DNA of 64,000 nucleotides from Hippopus hippopus. Its lineage: Eukaryota > Mollusca > Bivalvia > Cardiida > Cardiidae. The notes beneath the pieces are model-generated. The model was not told the DNA's origin, ran no database searches, and saw nothing but the letters and a program-made list of their open reading frames with translations. Position numbers and translations under genes: made by a program. This document shows, one piece after another, positions 46,937 through 60,253 of this stretch. The stretch's first letter is position 1; every line of letters begins with the position of its first letter. Where the stretch lies: positions 38,672,129 to 38,736,128 of the forward strand of contig OX328109.1 of NCBI GenBank assembly GCA_946811185.2, given 5' to 3'.

Positions 46937-47660
46937 AACAAGAGGGCCACTGGCCCTAGTCCGCTCACCTAAGTATAGTCATCTACTGTTGATAAAGCTG
47001 AAGAGATCCTGGTTTTACGATGAATGTAAGTGACCTACTTTTTGACCAAACATGACCCAATTTCAAACTTGTCCAAGACATCATCAAGACAAACATTCTG
47101 ACCAGGTTTCATGAGTATCAGACTAAAAATGTGGCCTGTACAGTGCACTCAAAGTTTTTCTAAGATTTGGCTCAGTGACCTACTTTTTTGACCCAATTTC
47201 GAACTAGCCCAAGATATCATCAGGACAAACATTCTGACCCAGTTTTCTGAGTATCAGGCTCAAAATAAGGCCTCTAGAGTGTACACAATTTTTTTCTAAG
47301 ATTTAGCCCAGCAACCTACTTTTTGACAAAACATGACCCAATTTAAAACTTGTCAACGATATCATCAAGAAAAACATTTTGTCCAATTGTCATGAGTATC
47401 AGGCTGAAAATGTGGCCTCAAGTGCACACAATGTTTTTCTAAGATCTGGCCTGGTGACCTACCTTTTGACCAGACATGACCCAAGTTCAAACTTGCCTTA
47501 GGTATTATCCATACAAACATTCTGACAAAGTTTCATGAGTTTCTGACTGAATTTGTGGCCTCTTGAGTGCACACAAGGTAAATGTTGAAGACCACATGAA
47601 GGACGAGGCATGACAGATGCTGGACTTAGCATGATCACAAAAGCTCATCAGAGCACGAAA
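46937..47660. repeat. Bivalve-type monomer repeat, four monomers
   Basis: Counterpart of 4097-4820. Confidence 0.65.
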
Positions 47661-48139
47661 AAGGGGAATTACAGTTTCAAAATACTTTGATTACCTGCCC
47701 TTGTTGTATAGTTCCCCTTTTGATGGTTAACAACTTGTCCAAGTTTGAAGCAAATATCTTCAGTAATAACAAAAATATTATAAAAATGTCAAAGTTTTTG
47801 ACTGACGCTGACGCCAGGACTGCTTCAGTACCTTGACCTTTTCTTTCGAAACAGCCGCGCTAAAAAAATGAGTAATACAGACAAGAAGAATTACGTTAAC
47901 GATAATAATACATTTTATTGATTAAAAATAAAAGATAAAAGCCCCTGCGTAATCAAGATTTCAGCTAAATGTGTAATGTCTGTAAAACATTCGAAAGCCA
48001 TTTCTCTGTGAACTACTTTTGGACTTGGCAAAACTCAAGGAAGCCACACAAAGGGAAAGCATTTGTAGGAAAGGAAAATAATTTGTGTTAAAATGACCAA
48101 ACCGTTGTAACATAGGTTATTGCCTTTTTTCCAGAATTG
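47661..48139. other. Non-coding, no recognisable feature
   Basis: Collinear with 4821-5306. Confidence 0.5.
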
Positions 48140-48302
48140 TTTTATCACTTTACCAAATGACTCGACTGATGGGATAGCTCAGAAAGCTTAGAAAACATTG
48201 TGGGAAAAGGAGACAATGCCCGTAGCCAGCATTTTCATCTCTTCCCACAATGTTTTCAAGTCTTTTACCCCAGGTTTGTTCAAACAAAGATTAAACGGTT
48301 AA
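48140..48302 (-). mobile_element. Decayed MITE copy
   Basis: Counterpart of 5307-5468, ending GGTTAA. Confidence 0.6.
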
Positions 48303-49065
48303 GAATTTACACATGTACATCACATGTAAGTTCTTCCGTTTCCTTACAACGAGATGATTAGCAATCACTCACAGTAGGTGATGGCTACTTTTCCTACAAT
48401 TCTTTTTCACCTTATCTCATCATGTAAGCAAACAAAGAATGGAAACCTTGCCCAAGATTGAACTTACAATACCCTCACAAACTCAATTTTTGAATGAAGT
48501 CAAAAGGGTCATGGTCAAAATGCTTAAAGATTAAGGTCATGGACTGTATCGACCCCTTACAGTGCTTAGGAAATTCAGTCAAGCTTATGCAGGCAGTGCA
48601 GATCTTCATCAGACTGAACACAGCACACAGTCTCATCCTGAATTCACATCATCTAATAAACTGTTGGTTATTCTAACTAAAACTGGTATGAAACATAAAA
48701 AATTATTGTGGTGTGTTTAATCAATTATGCTATGCAAATTTCTCTTGTATGATAATCTATGTATGTTTGTCTGCAAATGCTTTCAATATGGACTAGTCTA
48801 AAATCATGTTGTCGTCTAGTAAAGAATTAAGAAAAATTTAAATCATTGTCAAATATACGTAAAATAGATCAGTAAAATAAGTTTTGCTACATGGATTAAA
48901 AAAAAAAGGAATCATGTGATTTATAATTACCTAAAACAATAAATTTTATAAAAAAAAATAGTACGAATGAGGTGCTCTGTATTCAAGTCCACGACAAAAT
49001 TCTGAATGGTCCAGATTGAAAGCATTTGCAGACGATAATAAAAACATGTCTGAAGTGAAACTTGT
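48303..49065. other. Non-coding with two MITE fragments
   Basis: Counterpart of 5469-6232. Confidence 0.5.
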
Positions 49066-49518
49066 TTAACTCTTTACTACAACATAACGAGTTTTAAGAA
49101 CCCTGAGGGAGAAGCCTTTTGAAAACATTGTGGGAAAAAAAGAAAATGCTGGTTACCAGCATTTTCTCTTTTTCGCATTATGTCTTCTACCCTATCAAAG
49201 ACTAATTCCATATTTCAGCCATAATTAAATGGTGGTCTGCTACTGCCTCTAATTTGGACAAGTCGACATTTTTGCCGTGTGGTAAAGAGTTAACCCTTTA
49301 CCACACAATCCAGCCTTTTATCGTCCCTGAGAAAGAAGCCTTTTGAAAACACTGTGGGAACAGGAGAAAATGCTGGTAACCAGCATTTTCTCCTTTTCCC
49401 ACAATGTTTTCTATCCTTCCCAAAACAGATTTCAGTTTTTCAGTCACATTTAATTTGTTGTCTCCAAATGCTTTCAATATGGACAAGTCTACATTTTTGC
49501 CGTGTGGTAAAGGGTTAA
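49066..49518 (+). mobile_element. Back-to-back MITE pair
   Basis: 49066-49293 and 49290-49518 (229 bp) share TTAA 49290-49293. Confidence 0.8.
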
Positions 49519-49598
49519 GACAGACCTTTCAGTATTATTTGTACAGCTATAGCATCAGTGTACGTGTTTTCTATCTTTTCAGTGATAAATCTTGTCAT

Positions 49599-49860
49599 TT
49601 AGCTCTGTATCAATCCACAACATTTTAGATTCGTCCAAATCAAAAAAGCATGACATTGCAAATTTATATTTTACACAAATAATAATTTGTCTTTGATAGA
49701 GTACAGAGACTGTGATAAAAGGCAAAAATACTGGGTCTTTTCCCACATTGTTTTCAAATGCCTTCTTCAAGGTCAGCAAAACTCCTGATTGTGGGTTGAA
49801 GGGTTATGCAACATTCAATCTGTTGTCTGCAAATGCTTTCAATTTGGAAAAAAGCAGTCT
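49599..49860 (-). mobile_element. Decayed MITE with empty site
   Basis: Counterpart of 6766-7025. TTGA at 49796-49799 is the unoccupied equivalent of the unit B MITE at 28076-28303. Confidence 0.65.
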
Positions 49861-49881
49861 TGAAATTGTATTATATCAGTA

Positions 49882-49887
49882 TTTATT
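49882..49887 (-). promoter_or_regulatory. Poly(A) signal AATAAA of SSH
   Basis: AATAAA on the minus strand, about 70 nt past the SSH stop codon. It is the nearest such hexamer. Confidence 0.65.
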
Positions 49888-49954
49888 GGACTAAAAATAG
49901 CTATTTCAGTAATCAGTGTTACAGAATGTATACAGTGATTATACAGAAATCAGA

Positions 49955-51636
49955 TCACATAGTGTTGTAGAATGGATTAGTGCGTATAGAGTCCATACTG
50001 TTACGATTTTCTAATTTAGCAAGGGGATGCGACTTTCCATACGTCTTTTTCGTTCGTAACTTTTTTCCTTCCCATTGAAAAATTCGCGAAGCCTCACACT
50101 CTGACACTGTTTGGGTTTGACGAAATGCTGTGCGTTGGGTACCACTTGTAACATTTGTGAAATCTGGCTTTTTTCCGACAGTTTTAGAAGGTTCGAGTCT
50201 ATCACTTTTCTTTCCTTGTGGTGTTTCTGTTGATTGAATCTTGATCTCTTCGTGTAAAACTTCTTTTTCTTCGAGTCCAAAACCTCCAAAAGCTTTACCA
50301 CACATTTTTAATGATGTCTCGGAAAGAGAAATAGCAGGCTCTGACTGCCTGTGTTTTAAGTATGGCTTGTCGTGTTTTGGTGGACTTTTCGCAACTCCTA
50401 TTATTTTGACCATCTGTTCTGAAAGTTTGTCTGAATTGTCTGCTGCTGTTGTAGTTGGAGAAGAAAAAAGAACTATTTCTGGTATGGAAACACCAGTTGA
50501 ATTTGCTGTAGATTTGGCTGAAAATATATCGACAAGACTTTTCACTGAGCACCCTTCACTTTCTGTCAATTCACTGGTGTCTTTGCTAAAGTCTGCACCA
50601 ATATTTAAATTTGCACTGAGTAATGATTGAGCACTATCAACTGTCATGTTATCTATATTGCCAGTGATTTCAGCAGTTGCAAAAAGGTCATGTGACTTAT
50701 CACCACCTTGCTTTTCTCCAAGATCTACTAGATCACACTTTTCAAATGCTGAATCTTTTTTTGCTGTTGGACTCCATTTAACACTCCCAATTTTACTGTC
50801 AGATTTTGGACTTACATTGTGATCAAACTGAATTGATGAAGGAAAAGTATATCTCCTAGCAACAGGACTTCCCTTAGCAATTGGATTGTCCATGGATGCT
50901 TCTTTAATCTCATTAGAATCACAGATAGGTTGTTGAACAGAGTGTTGCTGTTGTTCAGCTGTAGAATCACACGGTTTTTTAGGTTTATCCTCAGATCTCT
51001 CCAAATTACTTTTTTCAATGATCACAATTTCTCTTTTAGTCTTTTTCTTTGATGTTTTGATATTCTTTTCAATTTTTCTTACAAAAAAATTCACACGACT
51101 TTCTCCTTCTTGCAATTCGTCATCTTTACTTTCCTCGAGTTCACATTTTGCAGGACTGTTCATCAGAGCTGAGCCTATTTCCCGTATGAGGTGAAGTGTT
51201 TCTGGGTCAAATCGACTTTCAGGTCGTGACCTTGAACCTGACTTTGACCTTACACTCACTGGTGTACATGGAATAGATTCTTTACTCGTTTGGTCATCAG
51301 ATGCCGAGTCATCACTTTTCTTCCCTCTATCATAGAGAGTGCTTTTTATACTTTCAATTGTAAAAGAAGATAATTCATCACCACTTTTCTTATCTGAACT
51401 TTTCTTATTTGAGTTTTCAACAATTTCGGCATTTAGTTCTGGAGATTCTGTTGCATGTAAAACATTTTCAAATAATGGCTCTGTTTGGTTTGTTTCTTCT
51501 GCTGAAGGTGTGGAGACTTGTTTGGAAGATAAAATGTCTGAACCGACTATAGAGGGAGAATAAAGTTCAATTTGTTGCTTTTCAATTTTTAAAGATGCTT
51601 GCTTTGGGATGCCTTCCTTTGCTTTGTGTTCAATAT
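49955..51636 (-). CDS. SSH: Slingshot phosphatase, terminal exon e5
   Basis: Last coding exon of the SSH gene. The acceptor ATTTTCAG lies right of 51636, and the first two bases complete an Asp codon with the G ending e4. About 560 residues follow to the stop at 49957-49955. The tail is hydrophilic and Ser/Lys/Glu-rich. It has an F-D-P-E-T-L-H-L-I-R-E-I-G segment, a Lys-rich stretch (K-T-S-K-K-K-T-K-R), a 14-3-3-like R-R-Y-T-F-P and the extreme C-terminus N-P-F-Y-N-T-M. The last matches the end I recall for vertebrate SSH1. In SSH proteins this region is regulatory and actin-associated rather than catalytic (family knowledge). The 8.1-kb intron upstream contains mariner and many MITEs. The exon is duplicated in units A and B. 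Confidence 0.88.
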
Positions 51637-51916
51637 CTGAAAATGAAATTAACATCGAGTAAGACAGGCAATTTATTAGTTATAAAAATATCTTTAACTG
51701 TTAATCAAACATTACCATGCTTTAATAAGCCTGAAGTAAAAGGCCTTTGAAAACAATATGGGAAAATGAGAAAATGCTGGTGACTATTATTTTCTAATTT
51801 TTCCACAATGTGTTCACCTTTTTTGTGAAAAAGCTTTCAATATGGACAAGTTGGAAATTCTGTCCTTTTGTGTACAGCTGACATCATATCAGGAAAGTGA
51901 ACATAAAATATTCTCC

Positions 51917-52539
51917 TTAACTCTTTACCACAAAATCCAGAGTTTTAACTAGAACTTGTTTTTCTACAAAAAAAAAAACAGATGTCTCCCCCTTTTTTGG
52001 TGCCAGAAGGATTGATATGTCACCAAGGCAATTTACAACTGAAATAATGGTCATTTTTCCCTAACGGTTTTCGAGTTATAGAGAGGACACGAAATTGCAT
52101 GTAAAATGAGTAAGGAAAATAATGAAAGGGAAATAAGTAAAAAAATATACAAGCCAGAGTTATGGGTCTTGTGCATGACACTTCATCTCATGGTGCTTTA
52201 CAAATGTGTGAAGTTTTATCAAAATATCTTAAAAGGTTTTCGAGTTATAGAGCGGACACAATTTGTGACGGACAGACAGACAGACGGACGCACGCACGGG
52301 GAAAAACAATATGTCTCCCGACCCTGATGGGGGGAGACATAATAACCCTTAGGTAGAGGGCTTTGGAAAACATTGTGGGAAAAGGAAAAAATGCTGGTAA
52401 CCAGCATTTTCTCCTTTTCCCACAATGTTTTCTAACCCTTCTGATACAAATAACCTTGTTTTTGACACATGTAATTTGTCGTCTGCAGATGATATCGGTT
52501 TGGACCAGTCTACAAATTTGTCATTTGGTAAAGAGTTAA
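51917..52539 (+). mobile_element. MITE split by a nested insertion
   Basis: Counterpart of 9072-9694, with TTAA at both ends and the hairpin core intact. Confidence 0.85.
51950..52342 (+). mobile_element. Nested short element ending GGGGGAGACATAA
   Basis: Counterpart of 9105-9497, flanked by TAAC on both sides. Confidence 0.7.
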
Positions 52540-52669
52540 TATCCATGACTCTATTTGCCCTTTTTGGAAAGGTTGAAGAAACTTTGATAGCAAAAGTATA
52601 TTGTCCTTGATCTTATTATTACATGAATGAGATAACATTAATACATATTTATCAAGCCTCCTATTTTCT

Positions 52670-52883
52670 TTAATCCTTTACCAGACAACAAATTTTAGAC
52701 TTGTCCAGATTAAAAGCAAGAATGTAACGGTACTAAAAACTTGGAAATTGTCTTAAAGAGGGTAGAATATATTTTCAGAAAAGGAGAAAATGCTGGTTAC
52801 ATTACATTTTCTTCTTTACTCACAATATTTTTAAAAGCCTTTTTCTTTAGGACTATTGAGCTTTTGGATGTTTAGTAAAAGGT
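52670..52883 (-). mobile_element. Decayed reverse MITE
   Basis: Counterpart of 9835-10038. Confidence 0.6.
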
Positions 52884-53029
52884 TCTGTAAAAAATTCTTG
52901 TGATAAGAAAATTAATTAAAAATAATGTATCGTGCTTCTTTTATAACTATTAAGAAAAATAAAACAATTAATCATTCCCCTTACAAAACTAATGTAATGC
53001 AATAAAGTCTAGATGATCAAAACATGCAA

Positions 53030-53258
53030 TTAACCCTTTACCACACAATCCCGACTTTTAACGACCCTTAGAAAGAAGCCTTTTGAAAACATTGTGGGAA
53101 AAGGAGAAAATGCTGGTAACCAGCATTTTCTCCTTTTCCCACAATGTTTTCTACCCTATCAAAGAAAAATCATTTCATATTAGCCATGTTAAAACTGTCA
53201 TCTACAAATGCTTTCAATTTGAACATGTCTAAAATTTTGTCCTGTGGTAAAGGGTTAA
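53030..53258 (+). mobile_element. Canonical 229-bp foldback MITE
   Basis: Counterpart of 10185-10413, with TTAA at both ends and a perfect-arm hairpin. Confidence 0.9.
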
Positions 53259-53319
53259 TAGTAATTACTGGTATGGATCCATAAGATCCAGTTTGTCAAA
53301 CAAGGGACTGACTCACTGG

Positions 53320-53460
53320 TCTTGTGACATGCAGAAAATTTAAAAATGCAGAAAGTTTCAACCCATGTCACCCTGTGTAATCCGCACACACTGGGTAGAT
53401 ACTTTATGAAGATGCATTCAGCCCCCTTTTCACAGAACATGATTCAAATGAATATTAAAA
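53320..53460. repeat. Decayed GCAGAAAAT...GATACTTT repeat
   Basis: Counterpart of 10480-10620. Confidence 0.5.
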
Positions 53461-53698
53461 ATATAATTATGGCATGCTGTAACATTTCTAAAGTAAAAAG
53501 TATAAACCACTGACCAGTATACAGAGCATGCAGTCTGATCTGGATTCAATAGTCTGTAATTTTGTAGCTTAAAGTCCATTAGTCTGTCATAAAACACTGA
53601 GATTTCTTTACTTGATCATCACACCTTGTTACCAAAAATAGCAAATTGACACATTGCCTCTATATCGTATACAGAATATAACAAAATCAGAAAAAAAC

Positions 53699-54074
53699 TA
53701 GAACTTGTTTTTCTACAAAAAAAAAACAGATGTCTCCCCCCTTTTTGGTGTCAGATGGATTAATAATCCATGATAAAGTTAATAACATTTTCTCCCAAGA
53801 TTTGTATTGTGGACACGAAATTGTACAGAAAATGAGTAAGGAAAATAATCAAAGGGAAATAACTCGAAAAATATACAAGCCAGAGTTATGGTTCATGTGC
53901 ATGACACTTAACGTCATGGTGCTTTACAGATGTGTAGTTTTATCAAAATTTGTTTTTGATTTATAGAGCGGACACGATTTGTGACGAAAGGACAGACAGA
54001 GAGACAGACGGACAGACAGGCGGACGCATGGGGAAAAACAATATGTCTCCTGACCCTGACGGAGGGAGACGTAA
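53699..54074 (+). mobile_element. Second GGGAGACGTAA-type short element
   Basis: Counterpart of 10854-11238, with a shorter A tract. Confidence 0.7.
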
Positions 54075-55179
54075 TTGACCTTGTATCCCATTTGAAATGT
54101 TTCAAAGAAAAAGGAAACAAGCAACCAAGTGATAGTTGCAAATGAGTTCAGTAATATTTTTGTTCCCTGACATTTGATGTCACACAGTTCATTATCCTGT
54201 AGTGAATGCGAATTATAATTCAAACAATTTTTTTTCATCATTTATCTTTATTCAAAGATTTAAACTTTTGGTTGATGTATTTATGAAAGTATTAAAAGGA
54301 TATTTTGGCTATTTTATTTCATTTTTCATCTCATCCAGTATTATGAATTTCATCTTCCATTTGGCATATTTCCAAATGCCTATTTACTGCTTACAGTTAA
54401 AAAAAATTGGTGCATCTTCTGAAAGTAAATTCACATGATCATGATTTGCTGCAAGATTATGAATTGTGTGACATCAGTGCGTGGCAACCAGAAACTGTGA
54501 AAGCTTATATAAAACACATCAGATCAGTACCAATGCTCAGTTGCAGAGGTTGTTGAAACCTTTGAATGTCAAGGAACAAAAGAAAAATCACTTTTGAACC
54601 AATACCGAATACACCAATAACTAGGTTGTTTTGTTCCTTTTGGGCTAAATATTCTCTTTCAAAAAAGGAAAGGGGCTCAAATTTTTTTGCACACCTTGTG
54701 TAACTATATATGATACTGAGGCAATGCACAAAATTAATGTGCTATTTTAGTAACCTGTCAGATGATCGAGCAATAAGAATTTTGGTATTTTGTGATAGAC
54801 AAATGGAGCTTCGAAAGCCTGTGCCAAAAAAACCTTTCCAAAAAGTCTAACTTGAGTAATCATTTTAAAAAATACAAATAGATCTACCAACTAACCATAC
54901 AAGTAAGTTTTATATTCTAACTATAAACATCTTTGGAAACAGTGCTGAAGAAGGCAAATGGTCTATTGCAATCAGTTATTCCTTCTCCCACATTCTTGAA
55001 AACAGACATTTTCCTATTTCTTTAAATAAAATTCTTTTGTGTTGCATGTACTAGCTATTGGTGCCTTCCAAAATAACCAGTACAGTATACTATGTTAAAT
55101 AATTATAAATAAATAATGATAATAAAATAGACTATAATCTTTTAGCACAGAAAATACGTGTCTATGTCATTGAACAGGT
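54075..55179. other. Non-coding, no recognisable feature
   Basis: Collinear with 11239-12329. Confidence 0.5.
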
Positions 55180-55500
55180 TGGAATCTAGGCAGATCCTAA
55201 ATCTGCCTTGACCATATCAGAATTCCAGTTCTAATCAAGTTCCAATTCTAGACTAGATTAGAATTCCAATATGCCCTAAGCAGATCCAGAATCTACTTAC
55301 AGCAAAGTGGAATTCTAATCTAGTCTAAACCATTATTGGAATCTAGAAATATCAGCTGGAATATATTTGGAATCTAGACATATCAGCTGGAATCTGCCTT
55401 GACAAGATACCAATGCCAGTTTGTACTAGACCAGATTGGAATTTCAATTTGGCTTCACAGATTCTAGATCTGCCATGGCAATTCGTAGTATAGTTTTATA
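55180..55500. repeat. GGAATCTAG-rich imperfect repeat
   Basis: Counterpart of 12330-12660, without the minisatellite expansion. Confidence 0.55.
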
Positions 55501-57039
55501 ATCATGTTATCCACATTGCTTTGAGTTGGAATTAGAAAATAGTTTATAAAATAATGGATTTCAGAGTATACATGTATAATGGAATTAGGCAAGCTACAGC
55601 AACAAGAGATTTTTCAGTATTTTAAACAGCCAAGCTTCAGCCAAAAGTGCACGGAAGAAGACATCTGCATCAGTCAGCATAATCCAAATCTAATGAAAAT
55701 TTGCCCATGTTTAATCCGAAACCTACTGTTTCTGCAAGATTTTTTAAAAGAGAAGATGAAGATTAGACCACAGAAAATATGCAGACTGATCTTGGATCTA
55801 TATTGCTTCATTCAATAAGAAAGGGGCCTTGGTTAAAAATTTTGGCAATACTATTTGCTTGTGAAAGCATGGTAGATCAAGATCATGTAAACTACACTGC
55901 GTAAAAGACTTAAAGGAACATACAAATACCAAAACTCAAGTCTTTCATTTTGTTAAACACTCAGTCTGTGTGCTCTGTAAACCATTAACTTACATTCTTG
56001 CCAGACAGAACAGCTCAATGCTTGTTTGTTTGATTTTAAATGCTGATAAGACATGTTAAGAAGAAAATCAAGAAATTTGTGTTCCTTGTCCTTTTGTTAA
56101 ACAGCTCATTTTTTTCATATCTTTTGTTGATATTATTGTTAAATCATGAAAAAAGAAAATGAGAATAACAAATGACACCTTGTTCTCTTAAGAGCCTTTA
56201 TAGCATATCAAAAAGATGCAAACCCCATACATCTTTTGTGCAAATCAAATCATTGTGCCTGTTTTGAAATTTTATAGCGTAAGGACTAAATGAATTTAGA
56301 AGCAGAAAATTATTTGCATTGTCTTGTATTGAAAGAATTACCTTGTGATCAATTGACGACATGTGTTTCTTTAATTCTTTTAGCAGTGTATTTTGTTACA
56401 AGCTGATGATGTTCATTTGGTTTATTTTGCGTTTATACTCTTTTCCTGACTACACAATTTTAGACCTAGCTAAACTGAAAGCACCTGTAGATGGCAAATT
56501 AATTGAATAGAATTGTCTTTGAAAAATAAAATTGTAAAACAAGGAGACAATACTATTTACTAGCATTTTCGCCTTGTTGCACATTAGTTTCCGATGCTGT
56601 TTTTTCTACTATTATAGACTGCGCAGGCTGACGTGGGTCAATACCTTTTGCAGAATTAATCCCCTTCCCACAGAGCATGGCTCATATTTAAATCACCTGC
56701 ATTTCAAGTCTCATGTAGCAAATTTGTTTCATCAGGTAATGATTTGAGTTAGGATACACTATAATGGACGGAGCGGAATTGCTTCAAACTGCTTTTGCAT
56801 ACGGTAGACACAATTTAATATAGGAATATAAATAATGGACAAAACTGATATAGAAAGGCTTCACCCAAATCCTGAAAATAAAAATTTTTGCACCTATGCC
56901 AAATATAGTTTTTGAAAACACCAAAAAGGACCCTCACAAAATGACCAGAACCACTAGCATGGATTGATCCAGAGTATCCCAATTACATATCTAATGCCTC
57001 AACCCTTGCAGCCCTGAAGAAATGAAATGGACCTTTTCA
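55501..57039. other. Non-coding SSH intron with MITE relic
   Basis: A decayed reverse MITE is at about 56437-56600, followed by a GACTGCGCAGGCTGACG repeat fragment. No gene is supported. Confidence 0.5.
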
Positions 57040-57251
57040 TTTACCTTTTTACCAAACCACAAAATTTTGGACTAAACCAAATTGAAAGCATTTGCAGACG
57101 ACAGAATAAATGTAGCTCTTGATAGGTTGAAAGACATTGTGGGAAAAGGAGAAAATGCTGGTTACCAGCATTTTCTCCTTTTCTCACAATGTTTTCAAAA
57201 GCCCACTTCTTCAGGGTCGTTAAAAGTCGGGATTGCGTGGTAAACAGTTAA
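57040..57251 (-). mobile_element. Reverse MITE with intact hairpin
   Basis: Counterpart of 14198-14407, ending GTAAACAGTTAA. Confidence 0.8.
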
Positions 57252-57331
57252 GAAAAGAAGCCCAAATATTGCAACTTCAAGATCATTTTGATCACAATAA
57301 GTTAGAAAAAGTAGCGGACATTGCAGATAAA

Positions 57332-57366
57332 AGATCAGACTGCACAATATCTGTGCAGTCTGATCT
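57332..57366. repeat. 35-bp perfect inverted repeat
   Basis: Identical to 14488-14522. Confidence 0.8.
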
Positions 57367-57392
57367 AAATCTTTACTGTCTGAAAGAGCAAC

Positions 57393-57552
57393 TTAATCCT
57401 TTACCAACAATCCAGAGTTAGGTAAGAAGGTTTTTCAAAACATTGTGGGAAAAGGAGAAAATGCTGGTAATCATTTTCTTCTACTCTCACAAAGTCAAAT
57501 TTAGATTTTTTAGTTGCTTTTATCTCACTGTAAAAGCTTTCTATTTGGGGAT
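57393..57552 (+). mobile_element. Truncated MITE
   Basis: Counterpart of 14549-14712. Confidence 0.6.
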
Positions 57553-57795
57553 TTTTTTTTTTTTATCTATATAGGGTACAGACCAGTCAAGCTATCTAAG
57601 GATTAGCCATAGAGTACCCTTTTACACTGTTTGCTACAATTTCTAGAATAGTCCATACAGTAATAGGTATAGAAAGACTAATGCTGCATTCTATATTCAC
57701 CTTGTTAACCACTAAATTTTCTCTCTGCAAACAATGGCTGATTGTCTACAAAAGTCAGAAAAATAAGAAAATATTTGCATGGGGGAAAAAAAACG

Positions 57796-59601
57796 AGGGG
57801 TGTTCGAAAAGTATCCTGGCACACATATATTTTTCAAAAATGTGATTTTTGTGATGAAATTTCGACCACAAGCAACCTGGGTTGAAACTTTTTGCATTTT
57901 GTAACAAAAAACGATTGTCAGACAATAGACTCACAAAATTTCAAAGGATATTTTCACATCATGCCTTGCAAACTGGTCTTCAGATGGGAGATGCTATTTT
58001 TGCACTAATGAGAGTAGAATGAAAAAAAAAAAAAAGTTAAATGTGTTAAAGAGATTCTGAAAAGACTGTAAATTTCTCATGAATGAATTTGCCCCTCTTG
58101 ACTCTATCAAATGTTGCTATTGTGACAAGGAAATTCAGATCTGTGTACTAGAACTAAAGTTCTCTATTGTATGAGGGTCGTTCATTTAATTGTGTCACTG
58201 GGTGTCTATGAGACTCACTATATTAAATGTATATATTTCGTTCATTTCATTCCTTCAAAATATTCTCCCTTGACAGAAATACATTTCTCAGGTCTGGAAA
58301 TCCAGTCTGTGAAGGCTGCAAAATAGGCTTTTCTGGGAATACCCAGAAGACACTGAAAAATGGCATTTCCCAAGGCACTTTTAGAGCCATATCGACGTCC
58401 ACAGAGAGTTTTCTTAAATAAAGGAAAGAGAAAAAAGTCACATGGGCTGAAGTCGGGAGAACAGGGTGGATGGGGAAGCTGTACCAGCCTTTCCGTTTCA
58501 AGGAAATTCTGAACAATTGCAGACTTGTGAGCAGCTGCATTGTCATGAATAAGGCACAGGCCCCTTAATCCAGTTCTTGGTCTCCATTTTTCATAGAGTT
58601 TCTTCACTTTTGAAAGAACATTATTTTTGTAAAACTTGCCTGCAACCGTTCAGCCGTTCGCTACAGGAATTTGAGCAAATGGACCGTCTGAATTAAAAAA
58701 TATGGCCTATAAAACTTTTCCCAAGCTTTTTATTCTTTTTGCTATGATCTGCCTAGCTTGGTCTTTGCGCAGCCACTGTTTATTATTGACGCGTCTCTGG
58801 GGCTCAAAATAATAAATCCAGGTTTCATCACCTGTGAACAATTCTGATATTCTGCGTTTATCACAATTTTTCTACTTGTTAAGAAGAATTTTGGCCATTT
58901 TTTACATGAGTAGCCTTTTGTTCATACGTCAAGAGGTGGGGGCATCGAGCGCAAATCTTACGAAGTTTTAACTCCTTAGTCAAAATCTTATGAACTGACC
59001 CTGATGATATCCCAACTCTCTTAGCTATTTCTTTCACCGTAAGCCCGGCATCCTGCTTAAATGAATCTGCAACAGCAACAACATTTTCTTTGGAAGCTGC
59101 AGTTTTGGGTTGACCAGGACGGGAGGCATCTTTTAAGTAAATTCTACCATCTTTAGATTTTTTATACCATCTGAAAACCGACCGTTCTGATACCGCAGAA
59201 GCCCCATGTACCTGACATACATTTAATTCACTAAATATATGTGAAGTTGAAATAATTTGACTAACGCGACCTTTGATATAGGCCCTAATTTCAAGCTTTG
59301 CCTTTGTGTTCAGTAATATAGCCAGTGTATATCACTGCACCTACTTTAACTTTCAATAACTTTTGAAAGAATGAAGTTATCAAAACAAAATTTCATGCCA
59401 GTATTCAAAACGACTTGCTTGTGAAAATACTGTTATTTCCGTGTGATACATATGGTCATATGGTGTGGAGACCCATTACTGACACAATTAAATGAATGAC
59501 CCTCGTATTATATCAGAAACATAACAAATTGGTTAAATGAATATTTGAAAACTTGTATGAAAAGGTTATGATACTTTATCAGACACTTTTCCAACACCCC
59601 T
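57796..59601. mobile_element. Outer TIR element interrupted by mariner
   Basis: Terminal inverted repeats AGGGGTGTT(C/G)GAAAAGT as in 14958-16767. Confidence 0.6.
58172..59505 (-). mobile_element. Mariner element, inactive transposase, unit C
   Basis: Same TA site and the same shared internal stops as in A and B. An 11-bp loss near 59310 (TGTGTTCAGTAATATAG) also removes the start codon region. It sits inside the SSH intron between e4 and e5, with the transposase in the same direction as SSH. Confidence 0.88.
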
Positions 59602-59744
59602 TATATGCTTTTCGAAAATTCATTTGAAGCTAATAATAAGCACTAAGGTAATATTAAATCTAGTCTAGCTGGTAAACAAATAAGCTAAAATAAAATAAAA
59701 AAAAAAAAAAAATAAGAAATAAACTGTGCCACAGTAACACTAAC

Positions 59745-60121
59745 CTAAAGTTTGTTTGCGTACCATTCCTTCTTGAACTGTGAGCTCCTCACCCATATAC
59801 TTATAAATTTTCACTGTACCAGTCTGTTTTTTAACATCATCTTTTTTATCATCATCTTCTACTTCAACAAAGGCTGGAGATATGCATTCTTCTTGTTGAC
59901 TGAGATCAAACTTTTCTGCAAGGTCATCGCAAGCCTTGGATGGATTTGGATCATCTGAAGTAGACTGGTCACTCTCGGACCTGTTGTATGTTGGTGATAA
60001 AATGGCTATACATGTTTTTCTTCTCTCATTGTCTCTGTCTTTGGCTTTTGGTGTAACACGGTTAGACTTCAGGCTAGATGATCTCTGTAGACGCTTTCTT
60101 GGACTTTCAGTCACAGATAAT
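59745..60121 (-). CDS. SSH: Slingshot phosphatase, exon e4
   Basis: A 377-bp exon with acceptor CTTGTAG right of 60121 and donor GTTAGTG left of 59745. Its first A completes an Arg codon begun in e3, and its last G completes the Asp codon of e5. It encodes L-S-V-T-E-S-P-R-K-R-L-Q-R-S-S-S-L, a basic/serine segment like the 14-3-3 or basophilic-kinase sites of SSH tails. An acidic run follows, then Q-E-G-M-V-R-K-Q-T-L, which with e5 forms the third copy of a short G-x-V-R/K-K motif. It has one codon fewer than the copies in A and B. Confidence 0.85.
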
Positions 60122-60253
60122 CTACAAGTATAAATCCATAATTATGCAACATTCAAGTAAGTATTTGATATATGATATCTTTTACGAATTGTCACCTCAA
60201 GGATGTACATGTAATTGATGTATAAGGAATTATCATCTCAAAGTATGCTCCTT

